DNA from: Paraphysomonas bandaiensis
Lineage: Eukaryota > Chrysophyceae
Length of the DNA: 64,000 nucleotides
Direction: 5' to 3'
NCBI GenBank assembly: GCA_965644295.1
Contig: CBFFRP010000645.1
Span: forward strand, 124,001 to 188,000
Positions within the stretch are counted from its first letter, which is position 1. Each line of letters begins with the position of its first letter. Of this stretch, positions 47,101 through 59,200 are shown piece after piece. The notes under the pieces were generated by a model. The model saw only the letters and a program-made list of their open reading frames with translations. It did not search any database and was not told where the DNA came from. Both the position numbers and the translations under genes were made by a program.

Positions 47101-48100
47101 CATTCTGAATTCAGAAGTCTCATCCGAGACGGGGTACTCACCCTTTGAGCTCACTTTTGGCTCTAATGATCTGGAATATTTAACTATGAATATACAGACT
47201 TTGCCTGAGCGTGCACACGCCAGACTGACTGCTCTTAATGAACAGTTAGAAGGCCTACGGGCGGCTTCCAAAACTTACCAGCAGCAGTTAGCGAGTGAAC
47301 GTGCTGGGGAGGGAGTTCACCCGGACAAGCAGAACCGATATCAACCGGGCGACTTCATTTTATTTGACAAAGGCGCCAAGGTTCATCCCAAGATGTCACA
47401 TCGATACATGGGACCTTTTGTTGTTAAGACCCAGTACAAAAATGACATTGATTGTCAGCACCTTGCTACAGGGCAAGTGGTACGTGTTTCAGTGACAGAC
47501 GTCAAACTGTTTCCAGGTGATAGAGAAACTGCGTACAGCATGGCTCTACGAGACCAGGATCAGCATGTCATTGACAAGATTCTCTACTATCGGGGTGACA
47601 GAGAGTCACGCTCCACTTTGACTTTTACTGTGAGATTTCAGGATGGTGATGTCAGAGAAGTGCCTTATAGCAAGGACCTTTTTGACTCAGTGCCTTACGC
47701 GGACTTTTGTTCCAGCAAACGGTACCTCTACCACCTGATTTATCCAGCGGAGGGTGCCAAGAAATATATCTCGGACATCCGACGCCAGTCTATCACTCAG
47801 TTCAAACCCGGTGACCATGCATATGTTGACCTACGCATTTATGGCGACGTATGGTACGACGGACTGCAGTTACCAGACTCCCACTTACTGACCTATGTAG
47901 CTCCGATCCAGTTCACACACTGGTATCATCGAAGCTCTAGGAGAGTATTATCCGTCAAGGATCTTCTCACTCTCCGCACTTACCGTTATGACAACTACCT
48001 CGTGCATTGTTTCGTTCACCCTGAACTAGACACTAGCACTATGGTACTCGTCGACAAGGACTTGGCTACACGCTACCCTCAAGTCCTTGAGTCCGCTTAG
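44135..48100 (+). CDS. Gypsy Pol: protease, RT, RNase H, integrase
   Basis: 1321 aa in Ty3/gypsy order. Aspartic protease: D79-T80-G81-A82 with IILGLPAL as the flap-distal motif. RT: MDIDLTNAFHQI with catalytic D395, then VIFDNMLILA at D458-N459, where YxDD is expected, so the second metal-binding Asp is Asn. RNase H: TDASELGIGSVL, TIEQEAYGIY, TDHNNLLWM. Integrase: HHCC zinc finger (HNARVGHLGG ... CPNCVKTR), then D858, D917 and E951 (GIDAVEI, ISDQGPD, GCERIIGE). A GPY/F module follows (RYMGPFVV) with a ~230-residue C-terminal extension, part of which (FTVRFQDGDVREVPYS) is chromodomain-like. It copies the RNA to DNA and inserts it. No stop or frameshift is seen. Confidence 0.95.
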   Translation: MIEDLEEHVISVCDGNDDCDYLPEAKTLNTTSSKVHFKDGAKLYASYPSAKKFSSAHTVGRVIIDKKFGVEELVKVLCDTGALSANYVARDLVDRLRTKLEPSRFYKVKHRVVLADSRTVKDLDEGVRLNLVFTDPKSHTYQYTGEFIVIDMSSNDIILGLPALTGKLYPFMCAVMEQAHENHLEDSAQGNHNLSALQNEDMESREEHRRPWSKANDAIAPEDNETELPVQFKDALTFLGKSREEALNDYYEQIETHVSQEMKQETNIMDLLSSKAEKVFVPDEWTGVRGVDPLTLKWKETLPERMKPRARPINPKLWEASEKEFRRLCGYFYQKSRSPWASCLVVAPKATPPYIRFCGDYVNINKHMQVGNYTIPNVKHELDKIINFPLYMDIDLTNAFHQIPLAEETSERLSIQTPWGQYAPKFMPEGIAPATGILQEVVREIFEDFSDWAIVIFDNMLILANDPQDAYQKFEKVIDRCIERNLKLKMPKSWLGFRKVDFFGYVCRHKSYEVNPEKKEALGKIPMPTNTKQARSLLGKGVFFSSFTPRYSDLVAHLTDLTKSKFNWDKTTWRHDYEAEYRRFIKGLQDSCELFYPDYNLEWTLRTDASELGIGSVLLQKKILADGTEQLQPIAFLSKKFSAQAQKWATIEQEAYGIYYSVKHLAYYLIGKQFTIETDHNNLLWMESSEVPKITRWRIFLQSFNFSIKHISGAKNWLADWLSREHQVAALSGIFLDEDYADAYFLGEDCTEDEFFNFLGNFMNPEDREVSPHAQSSVTPEDALQQVHNARVGHLGGRATWIRLNKQFPGHGIPYKVVEDFIAKCPNCVKTRLAMKEALIPIVRNLKPPSARSAIGIDAVEITPHGADGYTHINVVVNLFTKLVYLEPVKGVTALNLANTVWKYWSYYGHTDLIISDQGPDLTSDLFKQLTEYMGVRHTFSIANRHANGCERIIGEVVRHLRALVYENSKRVERKDVFEDPSWIPSAQYILNSEVSSETGYSPFELTFGSNDLEYLTMNIQTLPERAHARLTALNEQLEGLRAASKTYQQQLASERAGEGVHPDKQNRYQPGDFILFDKGAKVHPKMSHRYMGPFVVKTQYKNDIDCQHLATGQVVRVSVTDVKLFPGDRETAYSMALRDQDQHVIDKILYYRGDRESRSTLTFTVRFQDGDVREVPYSKDLFDSVPYADFCSSKRYLYHLIYPAEGAKKYISDIRRQSITQFKPGDHAYVDLRIYGDVWYDGLQLPDSHLLTYVAPIQFTHWYHRSSRRVLSVKDLLTLRTYRYDNYLVHCFVHPELDTSTMVLVDKDLATRYPQVLESA

Positions 48101-48249
48101 AGCACGGGACCAATCAACTTACACGTGACCTTCCAACTCCAACGCTCCTCTGCTGCACCTTCGTTTTGATGGCTAATTTTTAGTTCCGTTGAAATTTGTG
48201 GGCCGCAGAGTGACGCCCGTCTTCATCATTTCGCATAATACTTATATCA

Positions 48250-48282
48250 AACAAAAAAAAAAAAAAAAGGGAGGCGGGGCAA
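48250..48282 (+). other. Polypurine tract of the gypsy element
   Basis: A run of A followed by GGGAGGCGGGGCAA ends directly at the 3' LTR, the normal position for plus-strand priming. Confidence 0.85.
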
Positions 48283-49341
48283 TGTGACCACGTGGCATTT
48301 CACATGCCTCAGTCACGTGTCTATAGTAAGTGCAAAACTACTAACTACGGGATGAAGACAGAGACGATAGAAGTATCAGAAACATATCATTATTACGCTA
48401 CAGATTACTGAAGAACTAGCACTAGGACTGGAGGTACAATTTCCCATAATCTGCCAACAGCTCTTCGCCGGCCGCAACTGCCCGAGTGGTCTGCACCCAG
48501 ACCACGTCCAAGCCGGACTCATCTACTACAAATTCGCAGTTGAAGCGCCAGCCAGCAGCATGGTCAGAAGGATACACCGTGTTTATATACCTACCATGAT
48601 TATGAGGCACCCGGGCCAAATAAGCTTGGGACCCCAGCGGCCAAAGGTAACCCATGTCCCGAGTGTCCCGCTCCGCATCTATATAGAAGTCCTTAGCCAT
48701 CTCAAGTATATATGCTCCCCAGCTGGGACGGGAGGTATACACTTCACCGCTGTAGAGGCAGAAACGCAGTCCTAGCTCTAAATCCTGTAAGGAGAATAAA
48801 CCTTGCTGTTCAGGCTTATCGCCCTGAGGGTTGGTGGATCTGTAGTGGCAGACATTGTTTATGCAGCAATGGATATGATGTATGTATCTGATGTGGACAT
48901 TGGTTCTTAGTCTGAGATAGTAGATGTAGGAAAAGCATCATACGGTATGCTGCACACTCACATACATGTTGGTCCATTGTAATACAGTAGCAGTACTCTG
49001 AATACGCAGTATTCAACGGCTAATTTACAAACTGGCGAGTGTGGTGTGTGGTGTCATCGCGAGTGTGGTGTGTTGTGCTTGTTCTATGTTGCATTGCTTT
49101 ACAGCTCAGTGTTTTGTTAAGTGTTGTTCTGTTTGTACACTAGTGTTCTGACTTCACTGGAGGTGGGGTTTGCGCGGTGATTCTTGGAGGGAGTCACTAG
49201 TACAAGCTTGCAACGCTTGACATACTGTTTAGAGTAATAATCATCCTGTTCTCCTGCAATCAGACGTACATATAGCTCTGGTTAACTCATTGTGTTTGTT
49301 TCTGCTGCACAGCCTTGGTTATCAAACCTGGCTGTGTCATA
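48283..49341 (+). repeat. Gypsy 3' LTR
   Basis: 1059 bp, same ends and sequence as the 5' LTR, followed by target-site copy GGCT. Confidence 0.95.
48422..48784 (-). CDS. SET-domain-like ORF, second copy, antisense within the 3' LTR
   Basis: Same protein as the ORF at 40870-41232. As part of the 3' LTR it faces back into pol, so its transcript would be antisense to the element. Confidence 0.65.
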   Translation of the reverse strand, partial: DLELGLRFCLYSGEVYTSRPSWGAYILEMAKDFYIDAERDTRDMGYLWPLGSQAYLARVPHNHGRYINTVYPSDHAAGWRFNCEFVVDESGLDVVWVQTTRAVAAGEELLADYGKLYLQS

Positions 49342-49345
49342 GGCT

Positions 49346-50092
49346 CACGATGTGTCTGAGGCACTGTTGACTCTTCCGCTGACATCCACACTGAGTCTGC
49401 CTCCTGCAATAGGTCACTCACATCACCCTCATCACTCAAATGATGGATTTGTCCTAACACTGACACATTCGTTACTGTCCTTGGAGTTCTTGCACGTTTG
49501 TCAGTAGCTCTGGCCCTAACCACCCTCTGCGCAAGATCCTCTGTCATCTTCTTGATGTCAGCAATGTGATTAGGAGTTTTATCCTCCACTTGAAACTGGT
49601 TACCAGTAACCACAACGACCAGTATCCCACAATAAGCCCCTTTCTTATCAGCACTCTGTTGGTCTTGTATAGCAGACCACCGTCCTCATGCTTTCCGATA
49701 AGATACTCAAACTCACCCGGTTGGTGAGCCTTGGGGTATATAGCCACTTGAGCCTCCTCCAGCTCTCTATAATAATCTTTTGACCTCTCAGGTACCGATT
49801 CATCAAACAATACATGTACAGAGTGTACTACGGTGTCCCCCACTAGCACCTTGTATCCTTTTCGATCAGCTGGATACCCTATGAAGTAACCTGTAATTGC
49901 TTTGTCCTCCCAGTCCTTTCTCCTGTCGGCCTTGGGTGTTAGCACGTATGCTTTACACTCCCATTTCCGTAGCCACAATAGGCTAGGAACGCTCCCCCCT
50001 GGGACACACTCATATGGAGACATCCATTCTTGCCACGTCCGAGTTGGCATTCGTCGCACAATATGACTGTGTACACCCATGGACAAAGGCAA
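49346..50092 (-). pseudogene. Decayed copia element: integrase C-terminus and linker
   Basis: Minus-strand continuation of the copia element broken by the gypsy insertion. It reads MPTRTWQEWMSPYE, LLWLRKWECKAYVLTP, DWEDKAITGYFIGYPADRKG and VHVLFDESVPERSKDY, all typical of the copia integrase tail. A frameshift near 49610 leads to the acidic linker (FQVEDKTPNHIAD ... SAEESTVPQTHREP). The integrase core and Gag are missing, cut by the rearranged fragment at 50076. Confidence 0.88.
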
Positions 50093-50275
50093 GTGATGTC
50101 ATTGCACCAGAGGATGTTATGTCTCCATCTGCTCATGGTAATCTCGGAGAGCTTCCTCACGAGACTTCCCTAAGAATGCTAAAGCATCCCTAAACTGAGC
50201 TGGCAGTTCAGCTCCTCATCCACCGGTATAATAACATCACTTGCTTTTGTCCATGGGTTATATTGTGCAACCATC
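50076..50275. repeat. Head-to-head gypsy pol fragments
   Basis: Two pieces similar to the intact gypsy Pol around residues 205-250 lie in opposite orientation. On + from 50076: PWTKASDVIAPED. On - from 50257 down: PWTKASDVIIPVDEE, then after a small shift ELPAQFRDALAFLGKSREEA. The arms at 50076-50099 and 50234-50257 are 24-bp inverted repeats with one mismatch. They are from a diverged relative of the element at 40.7-49.3 kb. Confidence 0.8.
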
Positions 50276-53200
50276 ACGACAAGTGCTGACAGTACGGGTT
50301 ATCCCATTCATGGCCTATCTCTCGCAATATGCCCACGACCATACCTATGAAACAATACATACCATTATAAACACATGCACGCAAACATATATAACCCAAA
50401 CCACAAAATAATAATACATACATGGCACACAACTATAGCATCAGACTAGGGTTATTTAAGACTATCATCATATTCGAAAATCGATTGAAACGTCCTTGAA
50501 TAAGTATCATGTGCTACGATGATTGGTATGCCATGCCCACAACTACACCACATTACATAGACACAACATATATCCATACAGGTACACATACCGGATGACC
50601 ACACAATCAATGTGCGGTAGCTCATAATCAACCATCACGACAAGTGCTGACAGTACGGGTTATCCCATTCATGGCCTATCTCTCGCAATATGCCCACGAC
50701 CATACCTATGAAACAATACATACCATTATAAACACATGCACGCAAACATATATAACCCAAACCACAAAATAATAATACATACATGGCACACAACTATAGC
50801 ATCAGACTAGGGTTATTTAAGACTATCATCATATTCGAAAATCGATTGAAACGTCCTTGAATAAGTATCATGTGCTACGATGATTGGTATGCCATGCCCA
50901 CAACTACACCACATTACATAGACACAACAGATATCCATACAGGTACACATACCGGATGACCACACAATCAATGTGCGGTAGCTCATAATCAACCATCACG
51001 ACAAGTGCTGACAGTACGGGTTATCCCATTCATGGCCTATCTCTCGCAATATGCCCACGACCATACCTATGAAACAATACATACCATTATAAACACATGC
51101 ACGCAAACATATATAACCCAAACCACAAAATAATAATACATACATGGCACACAACTATAGCATCAGACTAGGGTTATTTAAGACTATCATCATATTCGAA
51201 AATCGATTGAAACGTCCTTGAATAAGTATCATGTGCTACGATGATTGGTATGCCATGCCCACAACTACACCACATTACATAGACACAACAGATATCCATA
51301 CAGGTACACATACCGGATGACCACACAATCAATGTGCGGTAGCTCATAATCAACCATCACGACAAGTGCTGACAGTACGGGTTATCCCATTCATGGCCTA
51401 TCTCTCGCAATATGCCCACGACCATACCTATGAAACAATACATACCATTATAAACACATGCACGCAAACATATATAACCCAAACCACAAAATAATAATAC
51501 ATACATGGCACACAACTATAGCATCAGACTAGGGTTATTTAAGACTATCATCATATTCGAAAATCGATTGAAACGTCCTTGAATAAGTATCATGTGCTAC
51601 GATGATTGGTATGCCATGCCCACAACTACACCACATTACATAGACACAACATATATCCATACAGGTACACATACCGGATGACCACACAATCAATGTGCGG
51701 TAGCTCATAATCAACCATCACGACAAGTGCTGACAGTACGGGTTATCCCATTCATGGCCTATCTCTCGCAATATGCCCACGACCATACCTATGAAATAAC
51801 ACATACCATTATAAACACATGCACGCAAACATATAAAACCCAAACCACAAAATAATAATACATACATGGCACACAACTATAGCATCAGACTAGGGTTATT
51901 TAAGACTATCATCATATTCGAAAATCGATTGAAACGTCCTTGAATAAGTATCATGTGCTACGATAATTGGTATGCCATGCCCACAACTACACCACATTAC
52001 ATAGACACAACATATATCCATACAGGTACACATACCGGATGACCACACAATCAATGTGCGGTAGCTCATAATCAACCATCACGACAAGTGCTGACAGTAC
52101 GGGTTATCCCATTCATGGCCTATCTCTCGCAATATGCCCACGACCATACCTATGAAACAATACATACCATTATAAACACATGCACGCAAACATATATAAC
52201 CCAAACCACAAAATAATAATACATACATGGCACACAACTATAGCATCAGACTAGGGTTATTTAAGACTATCATCATATTCGAAAATCGATTGAAACGTCC
52301 TTGAATAAGTATCATGTGCTACGATGATTGGTATGCCATGCCCACAACTACACCACATTACATAGACACAACATATATCCATACAGGTACACATACCGGA
52401 TGACCACACAATCAATGTGCGGTAGCTCATAATCAACCATCACGACAAGTGCTGACAGTACGGGTTATCCCATTCATGGCCTATCTCTCGCAATATGCCC
52501 ACGACCATACCTATGAAACAATACATACCATTATAAACACATGCACGCAAACATATAAAACCCAAACCACAAAATAATAATACATACATGGCACACAACT
52601 ATAGCATCAGACTAGGGTTATTTAAGACTATCATCATATTCGAAAATCGATTGAAACGTCCTTGAATAAGTATCATGTGCTACGATGATTGGTATGCCAT
52701 GCCCACAACTACACCACATTACATAGACACAACATATATCCATACAGGTACACATACCGGATGACCACACAATCAATGTGCGGTAGCTCATAATCAACCA
52801 TCACGACAAGTGCTGACAGTACGGGTTATCCCATTCATGGCCTATCTCTCGCAATATGCCCACGACCATACCTATGAAACAATACATACCATTATAAACA
52901 CATGCACGCAAACATATAAAACCCAAACCACAAAATAATAATACATACATGGCACACAACTATAGCATCAGACTAGGGTTATTTAAGACTATCATCATAT
53001 TCGAAAATCGATTGAAACGTCCTTGAATAAGTATCATGTGCTACGATGATTGGTATGCCATGCCCACAACTACACCACATTACATAGACACAACATATAT
53101 CCATACAGGTACACATACCGGATGACCACACAATCAATGTGCGGTAACTCATAATCAACCATCACGACAAGTGCTGACAGTACGGGTTATCCCATTCATG

Positions 53201-56200
53201 GCCTATCTCTCGCAATATGCCCACGACCATACCTATGAAACAATACATACCATTATAAACACATGCACGCAAACATATATAACCCAAACCACAAAATAAT
53301 AATACATACATGGCACACAACTATAGCATCAGACTAGGGTTATTTAAGACTATCATCATATTCGAAAATCGATTGAAACGTCCTTGAATAAGTATCATGT
53401 GCTACGATGATTGGTATGCCATGCCCACAACTACACCACATTACATAGACACAACATATATCCATACAGGTACACATACCGGATGACCACACAATCAATG
53501 TGCGGTAGCTCATAATCAACCATCACGACAAGTGCTGACAGTACGGGTTATCCCATTCATGGCCTATCTCTCGCAATATGCCCACGACCATACCTATGAA
53601 ACAATACATACCATTATAAACACATGCACGCAAACATATAAAACCCAAACCACAAAATAATAATACATACATGGCACACAACTATAGCATCAGACTAGGG
53701 TTATTTAAGACTATCATCATATTCGAAAATCGATTGAAACGTCCTTGAATAAGTATCATGTGCTACGATGATTGGTATGCCATGCCCACAACTACACCAC
53801 ATTACATAGACACAACATATATCCATACAGGTACACATACCGGATGACCACACAATCAATGTGCGGTAGCTCATAATCAACCATCACGACAAGTGCTGAC
53901 AGTACGGGTTATCCCATTCATGGCCTATCTCTCGCAATATGCCCACGACCATACCTATGAAACAATACATACCATTATAAACACATGCACGCAAACATAT
54001 AAAACCCAAACCACAAAATAATAATACATACATGGCACACAACTATAGCATCAGACTAGGGTTATTTAAGACTATCATCATATTCGAAAATCGATTGAAA
54101 CGTCCTTGAATAAGTATCATGTGCTACGATGATTGGTATGCCATGCCCACAACTACACCACATTACATAGACACAACATATATCCATACAGGTACACATA
54201 CCGGATGACCACACAATCAATGTGCGGTAGCTCATAATCAACCATCACGACAAGTGCTGACAGTACGGGTTATCCCATTCATGGCCTATCTCTCGCAATA
54301 TGCCCACGACCATACCTATGAAACAATACATACCATTATAAACACATGCACGCAAACATATAAAACCCAAACCACAAAATAATAATACATACATGGCACA
54401 CAACTATAGCATCAGACTAGGGTTATTTAAGACTATCATCATATTCGAAAATCGATTGAAACGTCCTTGAATAAGTATCATGTGCTACGATGATTGGTAT
54501 GCCATGCCCACAACTACACCACATTACATAGACACAACATATATCCATACAGGTACACATACCGGATGACCACACAATCAATGTGCGGTAGCTCATAATC
54601 AACCATCACGACAAGTGCTGACAGTACGGGTTATCCCATTCATGGCCTATCTCTCGCAATATGCCCACGACCATACCTATGAAACAATACATACCATTAT
54701 AAACACATGCACGCAAACATATATAACCCAAACCACAAAATAATAATACATACATGGCACACAACTATAGCATCAGACTAGGGTTATTTAAGACTATCAT
54801 CATATTCGAAAATCGATTGAAACGTCCTTGAATAAGTATCATGTGCTACGATGATTGGTATGCCATGCCCACAACTACACCACATTACATAGACACAACA
54901 GATATCCATACAGGTACACATACCGGATGACCACACAATCAATGTGCGGTAGCTCATAATCAACCATCACGACAAGTGCTGACAGTACGGGTTATCCCAT
55001 TCATGGCCTATCTCTCGCAATATGCCCACGACCATACCTATGAAACAATACATACCATTATAAACACATGCACGCAAACATATATAACCCAAACCACAAA
55101 ATAATAATACATACATGGCACACAACTATAGCATCAGACTAGGGTTATTTAAGACTATCATCATATTCGAAAATCGATTGAAACGTCCTTGAATAAGTAT
55201 CATGTGCTACGATGATTGGTATGCCATGCCCACAACTACACCACATTACATAGACACAACATATATCCATACAGGTACACATACCGGATGACCACACAAT
55301 CAATGTGCGGTAGCTCATAATCAACCATCACGACAAGTGCTGACAGTACGGGTTATCCCATTCATGGCCTATCTCTCGCAATATGCCCACGACCATACCT
55401 ATGAAACAATACATACCATTATAAACACATGCACGCAAACATATATAACCCAAACCACAAAATAATAATACATACATGGCACACAACTATAGCATCAGAC
55501 TAGGGTTATTTAAGACTATCATCATATTCGAAAATCGATTGAAACGTCCTTGAATAAGTATCATGTGCTACGATGATTGGTATGCCATGCCCACAACTAC
55601 ACCACATTACATAGACACAACATATATCCATACAGGTACACATACCGGATGACCACACAATCAATGTGCGGTAGCTCATAATCAACCATCACGACAAGTG
55701 CTGACAGTACGGGTTATCCCATTCATGGCCTATCTCTCGCAATATGCCCACGACCATACCTATGAAACAATACATACCATTATAAACACATGCACGCAAA
55801 CATATATAACCCAAACCACAAAATAATAATACATACATGGCACACAACTATAGCATCAGACTAGGGTTATTTAAGACTATCATCATATTCGAAAATCGAT
55901 TGAAACGTCCTTGAATAAGTATCATGTGCTACGATGATTGGTATGCCATGCCCACAACTACACCACATTACATAGACACAACAGATATCCATACAGGTAC
56001 ACATACCGGATGACCACACAATCAATGTGCGGTAGCTCATAATCAACCATCACGACAAGTGCTGACAGTACGGGTTATCCCATTCATGGCCTATCTCTCG
56101 CAATATGCCCACGACCATACCTATGAAACAATACATACCATTATAAACACATGCACGCAAACATATATAACCCAAACCACAAAATAATAATACATACATG

Positions 56201-59200
56201 GCACACAACTATAGCATCAGACTAGGGTTATTTAAGACTATCATCATATTCGAAAATCGATTGAAACGTCCTTGAATAAGTATCATGTGCTACGATGATT
56301 GGTATGCCATGCCCACAACTACACCACATTACATAGACACAACATATATCCATACAGGTACACATACCGGATGACCACACAATCAATGTGCGGTAGCTCA
56401 TAATCAACCATCACGACAAGTGCTGACAGTACGGGTTATCCCATTCATGGCCTATCTCTCGCAATATGCCCACGACCATACCTATGAAACAATACATACC
56501 ATTATAAACACATGCACGCAAACATATATAACCCAAACCACAAAATAATAATACATACATGGCACACAACTATAGCATCAGACTAGGGTTATTTAAGACT
56601 ATCATCATATTCGAAAATCGATTGAAACGTCCTTGAATAAGTATCATGTGCTACGATGATTGGTATGCCATGCCCACAACTACACCACATTACATAGACA
56701 CAACATATATCCATACAGGTACACATACCGGATGACCACACAATCAATGTGCGGTAGCTCATAATCAACCATCACGACAAGTGCTGACAGTACGGGTTAT
56801 CCCATTCATGGCCTATCTCTCGCAATATGCCCACGACCATACCTATGAAACAATACATACCATTATAAACACATGCACGCAAACATATATAACCCAAACC
56901 ACAAAATAATAATACATACATGGCACACAACTATAGCATCAGACTAGGGTTATTTAAGACTATCATCATATTCGAAAATCGATTGAAACGTCCTTGAATA
57001 AGTATCATGTGCTACGATGATTGGTATGCCATGCCCACAACTACACCACATTACATAGACACAACATATATCCATACAGGTACACATACCGGATGACCAC
57101 ACAATCAATGTGCGGTAGCTCATAATCAACCATCACGACAAGTGCTGACAGTACGGGTTATCCCATTCATGGCCTATCTCTCGCAATATGCCCACGACCA
57201 TACCTATGAAACAATACATACCATTATAAACACATGCACGCAAACATATATAACCCAAACCACAAAATAATAATACATACATGGCACACAACTATAGCAT
57301 CAGACTAGGGTTATTTAAGACTATCATCATATTCGAAAATCGATTGAAACGTCCTTGAATAAGTATCATGTGCTACGATGATTGGTATGCCATGCCCACA
57401 ACTACACCACATTACATAGACACAACATATATCCATACAGGTACACATACCGGATGACCACACAATCAATGTGCGGTAGCTCATAATCAACCATCACGAC
57501 AAGTGCTGACAGTACGGGTTATCCCATTCATGGCCTATCTCTCGCAATATGCCCACGACCATACCTATGAAACAATACATACCATTATAAACACATGCAC
57601 GCAAACATATATAACCCAAACCACAAAATAATAATACATACATGGCACACAACTATAGCATCAGACTAGGGTTATTTAAGACTATCATCATATTCGAAAA
57701 TCGATTGAAACGTCCTTGAATAAGTATCATGTGCTACGATGATTGGTATGCCATGCCCACAACTACACCACATTACATAGACACAACATATATCCATACA
57801 GGTACACATACCGGATGACCACACAATCAATGTGCGGTAGCTCATAATCAACCATCACGACAAGTGCTGACAGTACGGGTTATCCCATTCATGGCCTATC
57901 TCTCGCAATATGCCCACGACCATACCTATGAAACAATACATACCATTATAAACACATGCACGCAAACATATATAACCCAAACCACAAAATAATAATACAT
58001 ACATGGCACACAACTATAGCATCAGACTAGGGTTATTTAAGACTATCATCATATTCGAAAATCGATTGAAACGTCCTTGAATAAGTATCATGTGCTACGA
58101 TGATTGGTATGCCATGCCCACAACTACACCACATTACATAGACACAACATATATCCATACAGGTACACATACCGGATGACCACACAATCAATGTGCGGTA
58201 GCTCATAATCAACCATCACGACAAGTGCTGACAGTACGGGTTATCCCATTCATGGCCTATCTCTCGCAATATGCCCACGACCATACCTATGAAACAATAC
58301 ATACCATTATAAACACATGCACGCAAACATATATAACCCAAACCACAAAATAATAATACATACATGGCACACAACTATAGCATCAGACTAGGGTTATTTA
58401 AGACTATCATCATATTCGAAAATCGATTGAAACGTCCTTGAATAAGTATCATGTGCTACGATGATTGGTATGCCATGCCCACAACTACACCACATTACAT
58501 AGACACAACATATATCCATACAGGTACACATACCGGATGACCACACAATCAATGTGCGGTAGCTCATAATCAACCATCACGACAAGTGCTGACAGTACGG
58601 GTTATCCCATTCATGGCCTATCTCTCGCAATATGCCCACGACCATACCTATGAAACAATACATACCATTATAAACACATGCACGCAAACATATATAACCC
58701 AAACCACAAAATAATAATACATACATGGCACACAACTATAGCATCAGACTAGGGTTATTTAAGACTATCATCATATTCGAAAATCGATTGAAACGTCCTT
58801 GAATAAGTATCATGTGCTACGATGATTGGTATGCCATGCCCACAACTACACCACATTACATAGACACAACATATATCCATACAGGTACACATACCGGATG
58901 ACCACACAATCAATGTGCGGTAGCTCATAATCAACCATCACGACAAGTGCTGACAGTACGGGTTATCCCATTCATGGCCTATCTCTCGCAATATGCCCAC
59001 GACCATACCTATGAAACAATACATACCATTATAAACACATGCACGCAAACATATATAACCCAAACCACAAAATAATAATACATACATGGCACACAACTAT
59101 AGCATCAGACTAGGGTTATTTAAGACTATCATCATATTCGAAAATCGATTGAAACGTCCTTGAATAAGTATCATGTGCTACGATGATTGGTATGCCATGC

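Larger units (their letters stand above)
40727..49345 (+). mobile_element. Complete Ty3/gypsy-like LTR retrotransposon
   Basis: About 8.6 kb including duplications. LTRs at 40731-41789 and 48283-49341, both 1059 bp and apparently identical, flank gag and pol. The 4-bp target-site duplication GGCT sits at 40727-40730 and 49342-49345. Removing the element and one duplication restores the copia reading frame across the junction (HREP joined to LESAEHREW on the minus strand), which proves the insertion site. Identical LTRs and intact ORFs indicate a recent, possibly still active, insertion. Confidence 0.96.
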
